Below are positions 27,871 through 37,387 of a stretch of 64,000 nt of DNA, in pieces. Each line of letters opens with the position of its first letter. The first letter of the stretch is position 1. The notes beneath the pieces were generated by a model. That model searched no databases and was not told where the DNA came from. It saw only the letters and a list, made by a program, of their open reading frames with translations. The position numbers were made by a program, and so were the translations under genes. The DNA comes from Gordonia iterans (GTDB lineage Bacteria > Actinomycetota > Actinomycetes > Mycobacteriales > Mycobacteriaceae): positions 2,852,001-2,916,000 of the forward strand of contig NZ_CP027433.1 in assembly GCF_002993285.1 (NCBI RefSeq), in the 5' to 3' direction.

Positions 27871-28891
27871 ATCGGCCACCGCCGCTCCCTCGATCGGCGC
27901 CGGTCGCGGCGCCCGCGTCCCCTGGCAGGCCAGGCTCTTGATCGCCGCCCTGTTCGCCGCTGCCGCATTGGCCGCATTCCTGCTGCTGCGCAACGGCATC
28001 CACGGGCTGGAGGTGGAGAAGGTCTTCGGGCTCACCTTCGGCAGGCGGGTGAACACGGCCATCGCCATCGTGATCGCCGCAGTGAGTCAGGGCATCGCGA
28101 CCGTCCTGTTCCAGACCGTCACCCACAACCGGATCCTGACGCCGTCGATCATCGGCTTCGACTCGTTGTACGTACTGATCCAGACGGTCGCGGTGAGCAT
28201 CGCCGGAGCGAGCTTCATCGTCAACTCCGACAGCGTCGGCCAGTTCCTGATGCAGACGGTCACGATGGTCCTGTTCGCGATCGTCCTGTACGGCTGGTTG
28301 TTCGGGCGGCGCTTCGGCAGTCTGTTCCTGCTGCTGCTGACCGGTGTGGTGCTCGGCCTGGCGTTCCGGTCGGTGGCGGAGTTCCTGCAGCGGCTGCTCT
28401 CCCCCACCGACTTCGATGCGCTCTTCCTCAACATGTACGGGAGGGTGTCGGACGTCAACGCGCAGTTGCTTCCGGTCGCCGGCACCCTGGTCGCGATCGT
28501 CGCCGTCGTCGTCTGGCGGCGCCGGCACGTGTACGACGTGCTGCTGCTCGGCCGTGAGCCGGCGACCAGCCTCGGCCTGGACCACCGCCGAGAGCTGACC
28601 GTGGCCCTCGCGCTGATCGCCGTTCTGATGGCAGTCAGCACGGCACTCGTCGGGCCGCTGACGTTCTTCGGCTTCATCATCGCCACGCTCGCCTACCAGG
28701 TGTCCGGTGACTGGCGGCATCGGGCCACGATGCCGATGGCGGTTCTCATCGGCATCGTCACCCTCGCCGCAGGCCAGCTGCTGATCAACACCAATGTCCT
28801 CGGCACCGATGTGATGCTGACCGTCGTCATCGAGTTCTGCGGCGGCATGGTCTTCCTCGGTGTGCTGCTGTTCCGAAAGGGATCGATGTGA
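27857..28891 (+). CDS. FecCD family siderophore ABC permease 2 (YclO-like)
   Basis: A 344-residue permease with multiple hydrophobic helices, S-Q-G-I-A-T-V-L-F-Q-T-V-T-H-N-R-I-L-T-P and L-V-G-P-L-T-F-F-G-F near the C-terminus. The GTG start overlaps the upstream gene by 14 nt, and the gene ends in a GTGA overlap with the ATPase. Confidence 0.9.
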   Translation: MSLSESATAAPSIGAGRGARVPWQARLLIAALFAAAALAAFLLLRNGIHGLEVEKVFGLTFGRRVNTAIAIVIAAVSQGIATVLFQTVTHNRILTPSIIGFDSLYVLIQTVAVSIAGASFIVNSDSVGQFLMQTVTMVLFAIVLYGWLFGRRFGSLFLLLLTGVVLGLAFRSVAEFLQRLLSPTDFDALFLNMYGRVSDVNAQLLPVAGTLVAIVAVVVWRRRHVYDVLLLGREPATSLGLDHRRELTVALALIAVLMAVSTALVGPLTFFGFIIATLAYQVSGDWRHRATMPMAVLIGIVTLAAGQLLINTNVLGTDVMLTVVIEFCGGMVFLGVLLFRKGSM

Positions 28892-29655
28892 TCGAGTTCT
28901 CCGGGCTCACCAAGTCGTACGCGGAGAAGATGGTCCTGGGCCCGGTCTCGGGCCGCTTCGACGACGGTGGGATCACCGCTCTGGTCGGGCCGAACGGCGC
29001 CGGCAAGTCGACGCTGTTGACCATCCTGGGGCGCCTGCTGGACAGATCCTCCGGCACCGCCACCCTCGACGGGGTAGACATCGATTCGCTCAAGCCGCGC
29101 GAGGCCGCCAAACGGCTGTCGGTGCTCCGGCAGGACAACGGCGTCAACGCGCGCCTCACTGTGCGGGACCTGGTCTCGTTCGGCCGGTTCCCGTACTCGC
29201 GCGGGCATCTCACCGCCGAGGACGAGCGGATCGTCGACGAGGCGATCGCCTTTCTCGATCTCGCAGATCTTGCCGATCGCTTCCTCGACGAGCTGTCCGG
29301 CGGGCAGCGTCAGCGCGGTTTCGTCGCGATGACACTGGCGCAGGACACCCCGGTGATCCTGCTCGACGAGCCGCTGAACAATCTCGACATCCGCCACCAG
29401 GTGTCGATGATGCGGCAGCTGCGCAGGGCTGCCGACGAGCTGGGCCGCACCATCGTCGTCGTGATCCACGACCTCAACTTCGCGGCCTCCTACGCCGACC
29501 GGATCATCGCGCTCAAGGACGGCGTCATCGCCGCCGACGGCACCCCCGACGAGATCATGGACGCCGCCCTGCTCTCGGACATCTTCGAGACCGACGTCCA
29601 GGTCCACCGCGTCGAGGGTCTCCCCGTCGCGGTGTACGCCGGCCTCTCTCGATGA
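28888..29655 (+). CDS. Siderophore ABC transporter ATP-binding protein (YclP/FepC-like)
   Basis: A 255-residue ATPase with Walker A G-P-N-G-A-G-K-S-T near residue 34, Q-loop R-Q-D-N, signature L-S-G-G-Q-R-Q-R, Walker B V-I-L-L-D-E-P-L-N-N-L-D and H-loop I-H-D-L-N-F-A-A-S-Y-A-D, all as in FepC-like proteins. GTG start with a GTGA overlap. It ends the operon just before a repeat-rich intergenic stretch. Confidence 0.92.
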   Translation: MIEFSGLTKSYAEKMVLGPVSGRFDDGGITALVGPNGAGKSTLLTILGRLLDRSSGTATLDGVDIDSLKPREAAKRLSVLRQDNGVNARLTVRDLVSFGRFPYSRGHLTAEDERIVDEAIAFLDLADLADRFLDELSGGQRQRGFVAMTLAQDTPVILLDEPLNNLDIRHQVSMMRQLRRAADELGRTIVVVIHDLNFAASYADRIIALKDGVIAADGTPDEIMDAALLSDIFETDVQVHRVEGLPVAVYAGLSR

Positions 29656-30030
29656 TTACGCGAGCGCCCTCTCTCGCTGATTGATCGAGCAGCACCCTTT
29701 CTCGCTGATTGAGCGAGCGCAGCCCTTCGACGGAGCTCAGGAACCACGAGTCGAAATCACCTCATCGACGATTCAGCGATTCCCCTGCCTATGAACGAGC
29801 GAGCGCGCTCACTCGATGACTGAGCGAGCGCAGCCCTTCGACGGGGCTCAGAAACCACCCTTCGACGGACGTCAGGAACTCACGTCGAAATCACCACCGT
29901 TCCCGCCGGTTCGCCCGTCGCCCATATGGTCGAGACCGGTTTTGTCAGAGCCTCGTCGTAGAGTGATGTCAGACACACAACGAGAACCAGGGTATCTTGT
30001 TCTACCAGCGGGAACAGCACTTCGGGGGAG
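29656..30030. repeat. Intergenic REP-like repeat cluster
   Basis: No gene fits this 375-nt stretch. It has two related modules, 29707-29760 and 29818-29896, each starting GA(T/C)TGAGCGAGCGCAGCCC, continuing TTCGACGG-(A/G)GCTCAG and ending GTCGAAATCACC. The second carries an extra CCCTTCGACGG unit. Shorter pieces (CTCGCTGATTGA) precede them. The CCCTTCGAC...GCTCAGG core also occurs inside the neighbouring DUF222 gene. From about 29900 to 30030 nothing is recognised except a GGGGGAG ribosome-binding site. Confidence 0.75.
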
Positions 30031-30318
30031 GTGAACATCGTGACCGTCAACGGCATCTCGTACAACGACGACGCCGCCCGGAGCGGGCCCAGCACCGCAC
30101 GTTTCGACGCCGCTGGTTTCGACCCCGACACGCTGATCGCCGGCCTGTCGCCCGCAGAACTGCTGGCGGTGCAGGCCGCCGCCGAGAAACGCTTGAGCAC
30201 CGAGGCGACCGCACTGTTGGCCGCCGAATCCGACAACGGTCTGTTGGGTCTGCTCGACGCCCGCGAACAGACCCACCGCCGGGCGGAGGTGTTCGACGCC
30301 GCGCTCTACATCGAAATC

Positions 30319-30342
30319 TCGACAAGCTCGATCCACCGAATC
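30319..30342 (+). repeat. 24-nt REP-like insertion in the DUF222 gene (first)
   Basis: The eight extra codons T/S-rich (S-T-S-S-I-H-R-I) sit between E-I and S-D-R-G, where relatives read E-I-S-D-R-G directly. The inserted DNA TCGACAAGCTCGATCCACCG resembles the common TTTCGACAAGCTCAATCA-type actinobacterial repeat. Confidence 0.6.
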
Positions 30343-31255
30343 TCCGACCGTGGCGTGTATCGGCGTGCCGGGCACATCTCGACCCACCAGCTGTATGCCC
30401 ACGGTGCCCGTCTCGGTGTCGGTGAGGCCCGCCGCCGCCGGGTCACCGCCGAAGGCATCGGCGCCATGGGCACGTTGACCGGCGAACGCCTCGAACCCCG
30501 ACTGGCGGCGACCGCGGCCGCCGTCGGCGATGGGGACGCCGGCGGCGCCCACGTCGCCGCCGTGACCGAGATCATGGACAAGCTCCCCTCGGCGGTCACC
30601 CACGATCAGCGCGTCAAAGCCGAAGGCATGCTCGCCGACGCCGCCCGCCGCCTGGACCCGGCCGCAGTCACCGTGGTCGGTAACCGGATCCTGGCCTGGC
30701 TCGACCCCGACGGCACCCTCGCCGACGACCACGACCGTCAGCGCCGTCGTACCTTCAACCTGCAGCCGCAGAACCGGCAACTGATGAGCAAAGTCCGCGC
30801 GCTACTCACCCCCGTGCTGCGCGCCAAGCTGGAGGTGGTCCTGCACCAATGGGCCACCACCGGGATGAACAACCCGGACGACCCCGACTCCCCACGCGGC
30901 GCGGCCGACCAACCCGGCCTCGACCCGGCGGTCCTGGCGGCCGCCGCCGAGCGGGACACCCGCACGCTCGGGCAGCGTCAGCACGACGCCCTCGAAGCAT
31001 TGTGCGACTGGGCCCTCGCGCTGGCCGGGCAACCCGCACCCACCCGGATCCCCTCACAAGTAGTCGTGACCGTCACCGACGAGGATCTGGCCCGGCAGGC
31101 CGGGATCGGCTGGACGGCGACCGGCACCCGCATGCCGGTGTCTGATCTGGTGCAGTTCGCCGCCGACACCGTCCCGTATCTGGCGGTGTTCTCCAAGGCC
31201 ACCGGCAGGCGTAGTCCTGAGCATGCCCGACTGGACCGACGACGGGCAGACCGAC

Positions 31256-31279
31256 CCTTCGACTCCGCTCAGGACAGGT
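31256..31279 (+). repeat. 24-nt REP-like insertion in the DUF222 gene (second)
   Basis: CCTTCGACTCCGCTCAGGAC and four more bases add eight codons (P-S-T-P-L-R-T-G) between G-Q-T-D and I-D-R-L-G-G in the distal HNH part. The core CCCTTCGAC-N3-GCTCAGG matches the intergenic repeats at 29.7-29.9 kb. Confidence 0.7.
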
Positions 31280-31712
31280 ATCGATCGGTTGGGTGGGGCG
31301 TGCGGACGGCACAACCGGATGAACGGCAAGACTGCCGGGCATTGGGAGTCGACGGTCCTCACCTTCGGTTCCGACGCCGGACACGTCGGGTGGCGGCCCG
31401 TCGGACGCGACCTCCGGTGGCAGAGCAACATCATGTTCCACCCCGAACGCCTCGCACCCGACCCCAGCCACCCGACCACAGCGACCGGACCAGACGACCC
31501 CGCGCCACCCGAGGACGTCGTCGGATCACCCGGCGACCTCGGACCACCCGACGCCGCCGGGCCACCTGATGCTGCCGGGCCACCGGAGGTCGCCGCACGA
31601 TGTACAGAGGTCACAGCACCGGATACGACCGGACCGCCGACCGACCGGCCGGCCATCGGCCGATGGCGAATCACCCGCGGATACTGGGTCGCCTGACACC
31701 GGGCGACCGGCG

Positions 31713-33164
31713 TCAGCCCGCCGCGCCCGCAGCGACCGCGGTGAAGCCCACGCTTCCCGCCTGAGGATCGGCGACGGTCACCTCGGCGGTGCACGCCTGA
31801 CCGGGTGACGGCGCAGCGTCGCACGGCGCGATGATCGCCGGTTCGGCGATGAAGATCTCCGCTGCCTTGCGCTCGTTCGCCGCGCGCATCACCGTTGCCG
31901 TGAACCGGGCGCCGAGTTGGTCGGAGAGCACCGTGGCCTCGGCAAGGTCGACGCTGCGGCGAGCCGCCGAGGACGCCACCGAGTTGGCGCCGCTCATGAT
32001 CTTGCCCAACCCGGGCAGCGCCTCGACCACCCAGTCCTCGACCGGTCTCCCCGCAGTCACCGCCAAGCAGACCTCGGTGGCGTACCGGTCGGCGAGCCGG
32101 CGCAGCGGTGCGGTCACGTGCGCGTACAGGCCACCGACCCCGGCGTGCACCAGATCGGCGTCCGACGGTCCGAAATCCTCACTCGGGAGGATCGCGCGGT
32201 AGCCCGCGCCCCGCATCAGCGAGGCGCCCGTCGACATCAAGGCCAGGGTCGACGGCGCGGCCGGATCCAGACCGGCCAGAAAGCGGCCGGGCGAGAGCCC
32301 CTCCCGCCACGGCACGCCGAGTCGCGCCGCAGTCTCCCTGAGGTCGTCGACGGCATCTTCGGAGGCGGCCGGCAGCGTGCGGAAGAAGCCGGTGCCATGC
32401 TCCCGCATGATCGTCCCGGCGCACATCCCCACCAGCAGCGAGACCTGCGCGTTCCACCGATCGGCAGGGGTGCTGGGCGCCAGCCGCAGAGTCCAGGCAC
32501 GGGCTTTGCGCGGGTCGTCGTTGCGAACCACTTCCTGATCCGGCAGTTCCAGCATCACTGCGCCGCGGTCGAGGGCCCACTCCTCACGAGCGGCACCGAA
32601 CGCCGGCAATCCGGTGATCGCCGGGTGCAAGGAGCCGGCGGCGGCATCGGCGGCCACCTGCGCGTAGTCGAACCGAGCCCGCGAACGGACCGTGGCACGC
32701 TCCACCGTCGTCTCCCGCACGTCGCCGGCGGAGTCGACGCGCACGGTCCACAGCACGGCGGCCCGATCCTGCTGCGGCAGCAACGATCCGGCGCTCTCTG
32801 ACAGCACCCGCGGATGCAGTGGGACGTTGCCGTCCGGAAAGTAGACCGTCGCGCCGCGGCGGCGGGTCTCTGTATCGAGCGCTCCCCCCGGAGTCACCAG
32901 CGCGGCGACGTCGGCGATCGCGTAGTGCACCAAGTACCCGTCGCCGTCGGGACGCACGCGCAGCGCCTGATCGAGGTCCATCGAACTCGGCGGGTCGATG
33001 GTGACCAGTTCCAGATCGCGGCGGTCGGCGCGCCGGCCCACGTACCGATCAGCGGCGCGCTCGGCCTCGGTCATGGCCTCTGCCGGGAAGTCCGCGGTCA
33101 GGCCCAGTTCGTCACGCACCCGAGCGAAATCCAGGTCCGGCGCCCGCAACCAGGGCTGAGTCAT
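31713..33164 (-). CDS. RNB-domain 3'-5' exoribonuclease (RNase II/R family)
   Basis: A 483-residue protein dominated by an RNB catalytic domain. The acidic metal-binding motif T-I-D-P-P-S-S-M-D-L-D-Q-A near residue 55 and H-Y-A-I-A-D-V-A near 80 are clear, and Y-A-H-V-T-A-P-L-R-R-L-A-D-R-Y lies near 350. It lacks the N-terminal cold-shock domains and has at most a short C-terminal S1-like tail, so it is shorter than RNase II or R. It probably degrades RNA 3' to 5'. ATG 33164 is the start nearest the domain. It lies just downstream of rnpB on the same strand. Confidence 0.88.
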   Translation of the reverse strand: MTQPWLRAPDLDFARVRDELGLTADFPAEAMTEAERAADRYVGRRADRRDLELVTIDPPSSMDLDQALRVRPDGDGYLVHYAIADVAALVTPGGALDTETRRRGATVYFPDGNVPLHPRVLSESAGSLLPQQDRAAVLWTVRVDSAGDVRETTVERATVRSRARFDYAQVAADAAAGSLHPAITGLPAFGAAREEWALDRGAVMLELPDQEVVRNDDPRKARAWTLRLAPSTPADRWNAQVSLLVGMCAGTIMREHGTGFFRTLPAASEDAVDDLRETAARLGVPWREGLSPGRFLAGLDPAAPSTLALMSTGASLMRGAGYRAILPSEDFGPSDADLVHAGVGGLYAHVTAPLRRLADRYATEVCLAVTAGRPVEDWVVEALPGLGKIMSGANSVASSAARRSVDLAEATVLSDQLGARFTATVMRAANERKAAEIFIAEPAIIAPCDAAPSPGQACTAEVTVADPQAGSVGFTAVAAGAAG

Positions 33165-33203
33165 CGTCGTACCTCCGCGGTGTCGCCGAAGAAGAGCAGG
33201 TCG

Positions 33204-33625
<422 letters not shown>

Positions 33626-33675
33626 TCCTCACACTACTGCAGACCGAGCCTCGCCGGCCTCACGGCTGATCGGCA

Positions 33676-34365
33676 TCACAGGTGGCCGGTGTCGTTGACC
33701 AGCCGGACGACCGACCCGCCGTCCGGGAAGAACTCGGCGATCGACAGCGACGCCAGATCCAGGTGCAGGCGGAACAGCAGTTCCGGACCGACGCCGAGCG
33801 CATCGCGCAGCACCGTCTTGATCGGTGTCACATGGCTCACGGCCAGCACCCGCGCACCGGAGTAGGTCGCCAGCAGATCTGCCTTCGTCACCGCGAGGCG
33901 CTGAGCCACCTGCGCGAAGCTCTCTCCGCCGGGCGGCGGCACGTCGACGTCGCTCAGCCACCGCCGGTGCAAGTCGGGATCGCGCTGCGCCGCTTCGCGG
34001 AAGGTCAGGCCCTCCCACTCCCCGAAATCGGTCTCGATCAGACCGTCGTGCACGACGACGGGCAGTCCCACCGCGTCGCCCACGGCCTGCGCGGTGGCTC
34101 GCGCCCGTGCCAGCGGAGACGAGACGATCACGTCGATCCGCCCGGCGTCCGTCCCGGCGGCGGCAGCGAATCGGGCCGCCGAGCCCGCCGCCTGGGCGCG
34201 ACCGAGTTCAGTGAGCTCTGGATCGCCGTGTCCAGAGTAACGGCGGTCCACCGACAGGGGCGTCTGCCCGTGCCGCAGCAGCAGCAACCGGGTCGGATCC
34301 GCCGTCTGGCCCTGCCAGTTCGGTGAGTTCCCTGCGCTGGAACGCGGTGCACCGCCCGAATTCAC
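33676..34365 (-). CDS. Histidine phosphatase (acid phosphatase) lacking the usual RNase H domain
   Basis: A 229-residue histidine-phosphatase-fold enzyme with the phosphohistidine motif L-L-R-H-G-Q-T near residue 30 and the second catalytic His in V-S-H-V-T-P-I near 180. At this position mycobacteria and relatives encode a longer fusion of an N-terminal RNase HI domain with this phosphatase (Rv2228c, 364 residues). Here only a short 25-residue leader precedes the phosphatase, so the RNase H half is absent. The GTG start overlaps the zinc-ribbon gene's stop (GTGA), so no upstream extension is possible. Confidence 0.88.
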   Translation of the reverse strand: MNSGGAPRSSAGNSPNWQGQTADPTRLLLLRHGQTPLSVDRRYSGHGDPELTELGRAQAAGSAARFAAAAGTDAGRIDVIVSSPLARARATAQAVGDAVGLPVVVHDGLIETDFGEWEGLTFREAAQRDPDLHRRWLSDVDVPPPGGESFAQVAQRLAVTKADLLATYSGARVLAVSHVTPIKTVLRDALGVGPELLFRLHLDLASLSIAEFFPDGGSVVRLVNDTGHL

Positions 34366-35120
34366 TGCGCAGCGCCCGCCTTCGGCAGTCCCGACTGCTC
34401 GGTGCGCACCATGATCGCGTCACACTCCTCGCACCGCACCACGTCGTCCTCGGCGGCTGCTGCGACCGCGCTCAGCGTGCGCGGATCCAGTTCCATCCGG
34501 CACGCGCCGCAGCGCTTCTGCCGCAGCAATCCGGCCCCCACGCGCCCCTGCTCACGCAGCCTTTCGTAGACGGCGAGCAGATCGCCGGGAATCTCGGCCA
34601 CGACCGCGGCGCGCCGGCTCAGGAACTCGGTGACCTCGTTCTCGGTGGTGGCGGTGGCATGATCGCGGGCCGTCACCGCCTCGGTGCGCCTGGTCTCCAG
34701 CGTGAGCACGGTGGCCTCGGCCCGCTCCAGTTCCATGCCGAGCGCTTCCTGGCGCTCCATGATCTCCAGCAGGTCTGACTCCAGGAGGTCGCGGCGACGC
34801 TCCAGCCCGGCTAGCTCGTGCTGCATCTCCGACATCGCCTTGTGGCCGAGGTTCCCGGCCTCCAGCTGCGCACGATCGCGCGCGGCGTGCTCGGTCATAC
34901 CGGTGAGTTCGGCATCGACCTTCTCGTACTCGGTCTGCAACTCGTCGACGGCAGCCTGCGCCTTCTCGACGTCGCCGTGCGCGGCGGCGAGTTCGGCGTC
35001 GACCGCCACCACCTGCTCGGCCTCGGGAAGGCTCCGCAGCCGGTGGCGGGCACGCGCGATTTCGGCGTCCAGGTCGGCGAGGTCGAGCAGCCGGCGCTGT
35101 CCGGCAGGTGAGGCTTTCAT
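34362..35120 (-). CDS. Coiled-coil protein with C4-type zinc ribbon
   Basis: A 252-residue protein: a long coiled coil (about residues 10-180, many Glu/Ala/Leu heptads), then a C-terminal zinc ribbon with C-G-A-C ... C-E-E-C near residues 203-231. It is the homologue of Rv2229c in the conserved Nif3-zinc ribbon-phosphatase operon. It may bind nucleic acid or act as a tether, but the role is unknown. ATG 35120 overlaps the Nif3 stop (ATGA). Confidence 0.88.
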   Translation of the reverse strand: MKASPAGQRRLLDLADLDAEIARARHRLRSLPEAEQVVAVDAELAAAHGDVEKAQAAVDELQTEYEKVDAELTGMTEHAARDRAQLEAGNLGHKAMSEMQHELAGLERRRDLLESDLLEIMERQEALGMELERAEATVLTLETRRTEAVTARDHATATTENEVTEFLSRRAAVVAEIPGDLLAVYERLREQGRVGAGLLRQKRCGACRMELDPRTLSAVAAAAEDDVVRCEECDAIMVRTEQSGLPKAGAAQ

Positions 35121-36259
35121 CGGGTCTCTTCGTCTCTCGTCCGGGTCGGGCAATGGAGGTTGAAAGGGTCGGTAGGCGGCTGGTGAACCGTTGCCGCGCA
35201 ACCGATGTCGGCGAGCAGCTCGGCGGCTCCGACACACCAGGGGAACTCGGTGGCCCAGTGCCCGGCGTCGATCAGCGCGGGACTGCCGGATCGCAGCGCC
35301 TCGTCCACCACATGATGCCGGAGATCGGCGGTCAGATACACATCCGCACCCGCGGCGGTCGCCGCACCGATCAGCGAGTCGCCGGCGCCGCCGCACACCG
35401 CGACCGTGGAGACCGCCGCGTCCGGGTCGCCGGCGGCGCGTACTCCCCAGGGCGCCGTCGGAAGCACCCGGCCGACATCGGACACGAACTCGCGCAGCGA
35501 CATCGGCTCGGCAAGCCGGCCGATGCGGCCGAGGCCGACGTCGCTGTCGAGCGCCACCTGCGCGAAGACGTCGAACGCCGGCTCCTCGTACGGGTGCGCC
35601 GCGCGCAGCGCTTCCAGCACGGCCGTACGACGTCCCCGGGGCGCCACCACCTCCACGCGGGCCTCGTCGACCCGAGTCAGGTCGCCGATCGCGCCCACCG
35701 CCGGATTCGCCGCGTCGAGCGGCAGGAACTGGCCGGTTCCGACGACACTCCACATGCAGTCGCGGTAGTCGCCGATCGCGCCACACCCGGCGTCGAACAT
35801 CGCCTCGCTGACCTGCTCGGTGTTGCCTTCGGGCACCATCACCACCCACTTGTCGAGGGGTTGCGCCGGTTCGGGCTGCAGCGGAGTCGTCGCCTGCAAC
35901 CCGAGGACGTCGGCCAGCGCATCGGAGACGCCGCCGCGCACCTTGTCGGCATTGGTGTGCGCCGCGAACAGCGCGCAGCCGCCCCTGATCAGCCGGTGGA
36001 TCAGCCGGCCCTTCGGGGTGTCGGCCGCCACCGACTCCACGCCGCGCAGCAGCAGCGGATGATGCGCCAGAATCAGCTGCGCTCCGCTCGCCAGCGCCTC
36101 GTCGACCACCGCCTCGGTCACGTCGACGCACACCAGCGCCGCGGAGACCTCGTCTGCCGGATCGCCGCACACGAGGCCGACCGCGTCCCAGGATTCGGCC
36201 AACCGCGGCGGATAGGCGTCGTCGAGGCGAGCGACCACCTCGCCGAGGGTCACCGTCAT
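35117..36259 (-). CDS. Nif3-like dinuclear metal centre protein
   Basis: A 380-residue member of the Nif3/DUF34 family (GTP cyclohydrolase 1 type 2-like). Metal ligands are visible in L-A-H-H-P-L-L near residue 60 and A-A-H-T-N-A-D near 98, and in the distal G-H-W-A-T-E motif near 350. A PII-like insert lies at about 125-240. The biochemical role of the family is unsettled. ATG start, with ATGA overlaps to both neighbours. Confidence 0.92.
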   Translation of the reverse strand: MTVTLGEVVARLDDAYPPRLAESWDAVGLVCGDPADEVSAALVCVDVTEAVVDEALASGAQLILAHHPLLLRGVESVAADTPKGRLIHRLIRGGCALFAAHTNADKVRGGVSDALADVLGLQATTPLQPEPAQPLDKWVVMVPEGNTEQVSEAMFDAGCGAIGDYRDCMWSVVGTGQFLPLDAANPAVGAIGDLTRVDEARVEVVAPRGRRTAVLEALRAAHPYEEPAFDVFAQVALDSDVGLGRIGRLAEPMSLREFVSDVGRVLPTAPWGVRAAGDPDAAVSTVAVCGGAGDSLIGAATAAGADVYLTADLRHHVVDEALRSGSPALIDAGHWATEFPWCVGAAELLADIGCAATVHQPPTDPFNLHCPTRTRDEETR

Positions 36260-37341
36260 GTCGAACTCCTTCTCGTGTCGAGAACATCCTGCATCGCCTG
36301 GACCAGCCGGGCGGCCGGATCGGCAGACCGCACCGCCAGCCTCAGATACTCCGGTCCCAGCCCGGTGAAGTTGGCACAGCTGCGCACCCCGAAGCCTCGC
36401 TCGGCGAGTGCGGCCTTCATCGCCAGCCCGTCGGGCACGCGGACCAGCACGTACGGTGCCGCCGCGGCGGCGGCTACCTCGATCCCGGCATCGTCCAGCA
36501 GCGCGGTCAGCCGGGCGCGGTCGTCCGCGATCCGCTCCGCCAGTGCGGCGGCGTAGCGTTCGCCCTCGGCCCCGAGGCACTCCGCGAGCGCCGCCAGGGC
36601 GAGCGTCCCGAGCGGCCAGTGCCGCCGACCCGCGCTGAGCCGGCCGATCACCTCCGGTGCGGCCAGGAGGTACCCGGCGCGTAGCCCGGCCAGCCCGAAG
36701 GTCTTGGTGATCGAGCGGATCACCACCACGTCTTCCGGCAGCTCCGCGGCCAGCGACTGCGGCTCCCGGGTGCCGGTCGCCGGATCCCGCGTCAGGTCGG
36801 CGAAGGCCTCGTCGACCACGACGATCCGCCCCGGCCGGCGCAGTGCGAGGATCTCCTCGCGCGAGTGCAGGACCGAAGTCGGGTTGGTCGGATTGCCCAC
36901 GACCACCAGATCGGCGTCCTCGGGAACCGCTGCCCCGGCCAGCCGCCACGGCGCGCCCAGCACCACCGGCGAACAGCGCACCCCGGCCTCCCGCAGCACT
37001 CGTTCCGGTTCGGTGAACGACGGTGCGACCAGCGCGGCGTGCCGCGGCGCGAGCCGGGCCAGCACCTCGAAGCCCTCGGCGGCGCCGTCGAGCAGCAGCA
37101 CCTCCTCCGCGACGCGGCCGTGCGCGGCCGCGACCGCTCGGCGGGCGCGCTGCTCGTCGTCGAGAGTGGGATATGCGGCGAGGTCGCCGATCCGATCGCG
37201 CAGCGCCCGCATGACGAACGGAGGCGGTCCCGGCTGGACGTTGACGGCGAAGTCGATCAGGCCCGGCGCGGCATCGCGGTCGCCGTGGCGGTCCGGCGCG
37301 AACAGCCCGGCGTCGGGGGGCGCGAGTCGACCGGAGCACAT
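36256..37341 (-). CDS. cobC: Aminotransferase class I/II, CobC/HisC-like
   Basis: A 361-residue PLP enzyme with N-P-T-N-P-T-S, D-E-A-F-A-D-L and the PLP lysine in S-I-T-K-T-F-G-L-A-G-L-R-A-G-Y near residue 210. It resembles threonine-phosphate decarboxylase (CobC/CobD) and histidinol-phosphate aminotransferase. Its place next to Nif3, with cobD 3 kb away, matches Rv2231c (cobC) of mycobacteria, supporting a role in the cobalamin aminopropanol arm. It is first in the minus-strand operon with Nif3, the zinc ribbon and the phosphatase. Confidence 0.82.
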   Translation of the reverse strand: MCSGRLAPPDAGLFAPDRHGDRDAAPGLIDFAVNVQPGPPPFVMRALRDRIGDLAAYPTLDDEQRARRAVAAAHGRVAEEVLLLDGAAEGFEVLARLAPRHAALVAPSFTEPERVLREAGVRCSPVVLGAPWRLAGAAVPEDADLVVVGNPTNPTSVLHSREEILALRRPGRIVVVDEAFADLTRDPATGTREPQSLAAELPEDVVVIRSITKTFGLAGLRAGYLLAAPEVIGRLSAGRRHWPLGTLALAALAECLGAEGERYAAALAERIADDRARLTALLDDAGIEVAAAAAAPYVLVRVPDGLAMKAALAERGFGVRSCANFTGLGPEYLRLAVRSADPAARLVQAMQDVLDTRRSST

Positions 37342-37387
37342 GACCGAGACCCTACGTGGGCCTGCGTGCCACGCCGAAGGGTGCACC

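Larger units (their letters stand above)
30031..31696 (+). pseudogene. DUF222/HNH endonuclease (13E12-type) gene, decayed
   Basis: The DUF222 region reads intact from GTG 30031 to about 31206 (V-F-S-K-A-T-G-R). The normal continuation into the HNH domain is missing. After a deletion the frame changes, and the distal HNH end resumes from 31223 (M-P-D-W-T-D-D-G-Q-T-D ... G-G-A-C-G-R-H-N-R-M-N-G-K) to a stop at 31696. The lost part includes the C-x-x-C and first His residues of the HNH motif, so nuclease activity is not expected. Two 24-nt in-frame insertions of repeat DNA (30319-30342, 31256-31279) interrupt the coding sequence. Such genes form multicopy families in mycobacteria and Gordonia. 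Confidence 0.85.
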
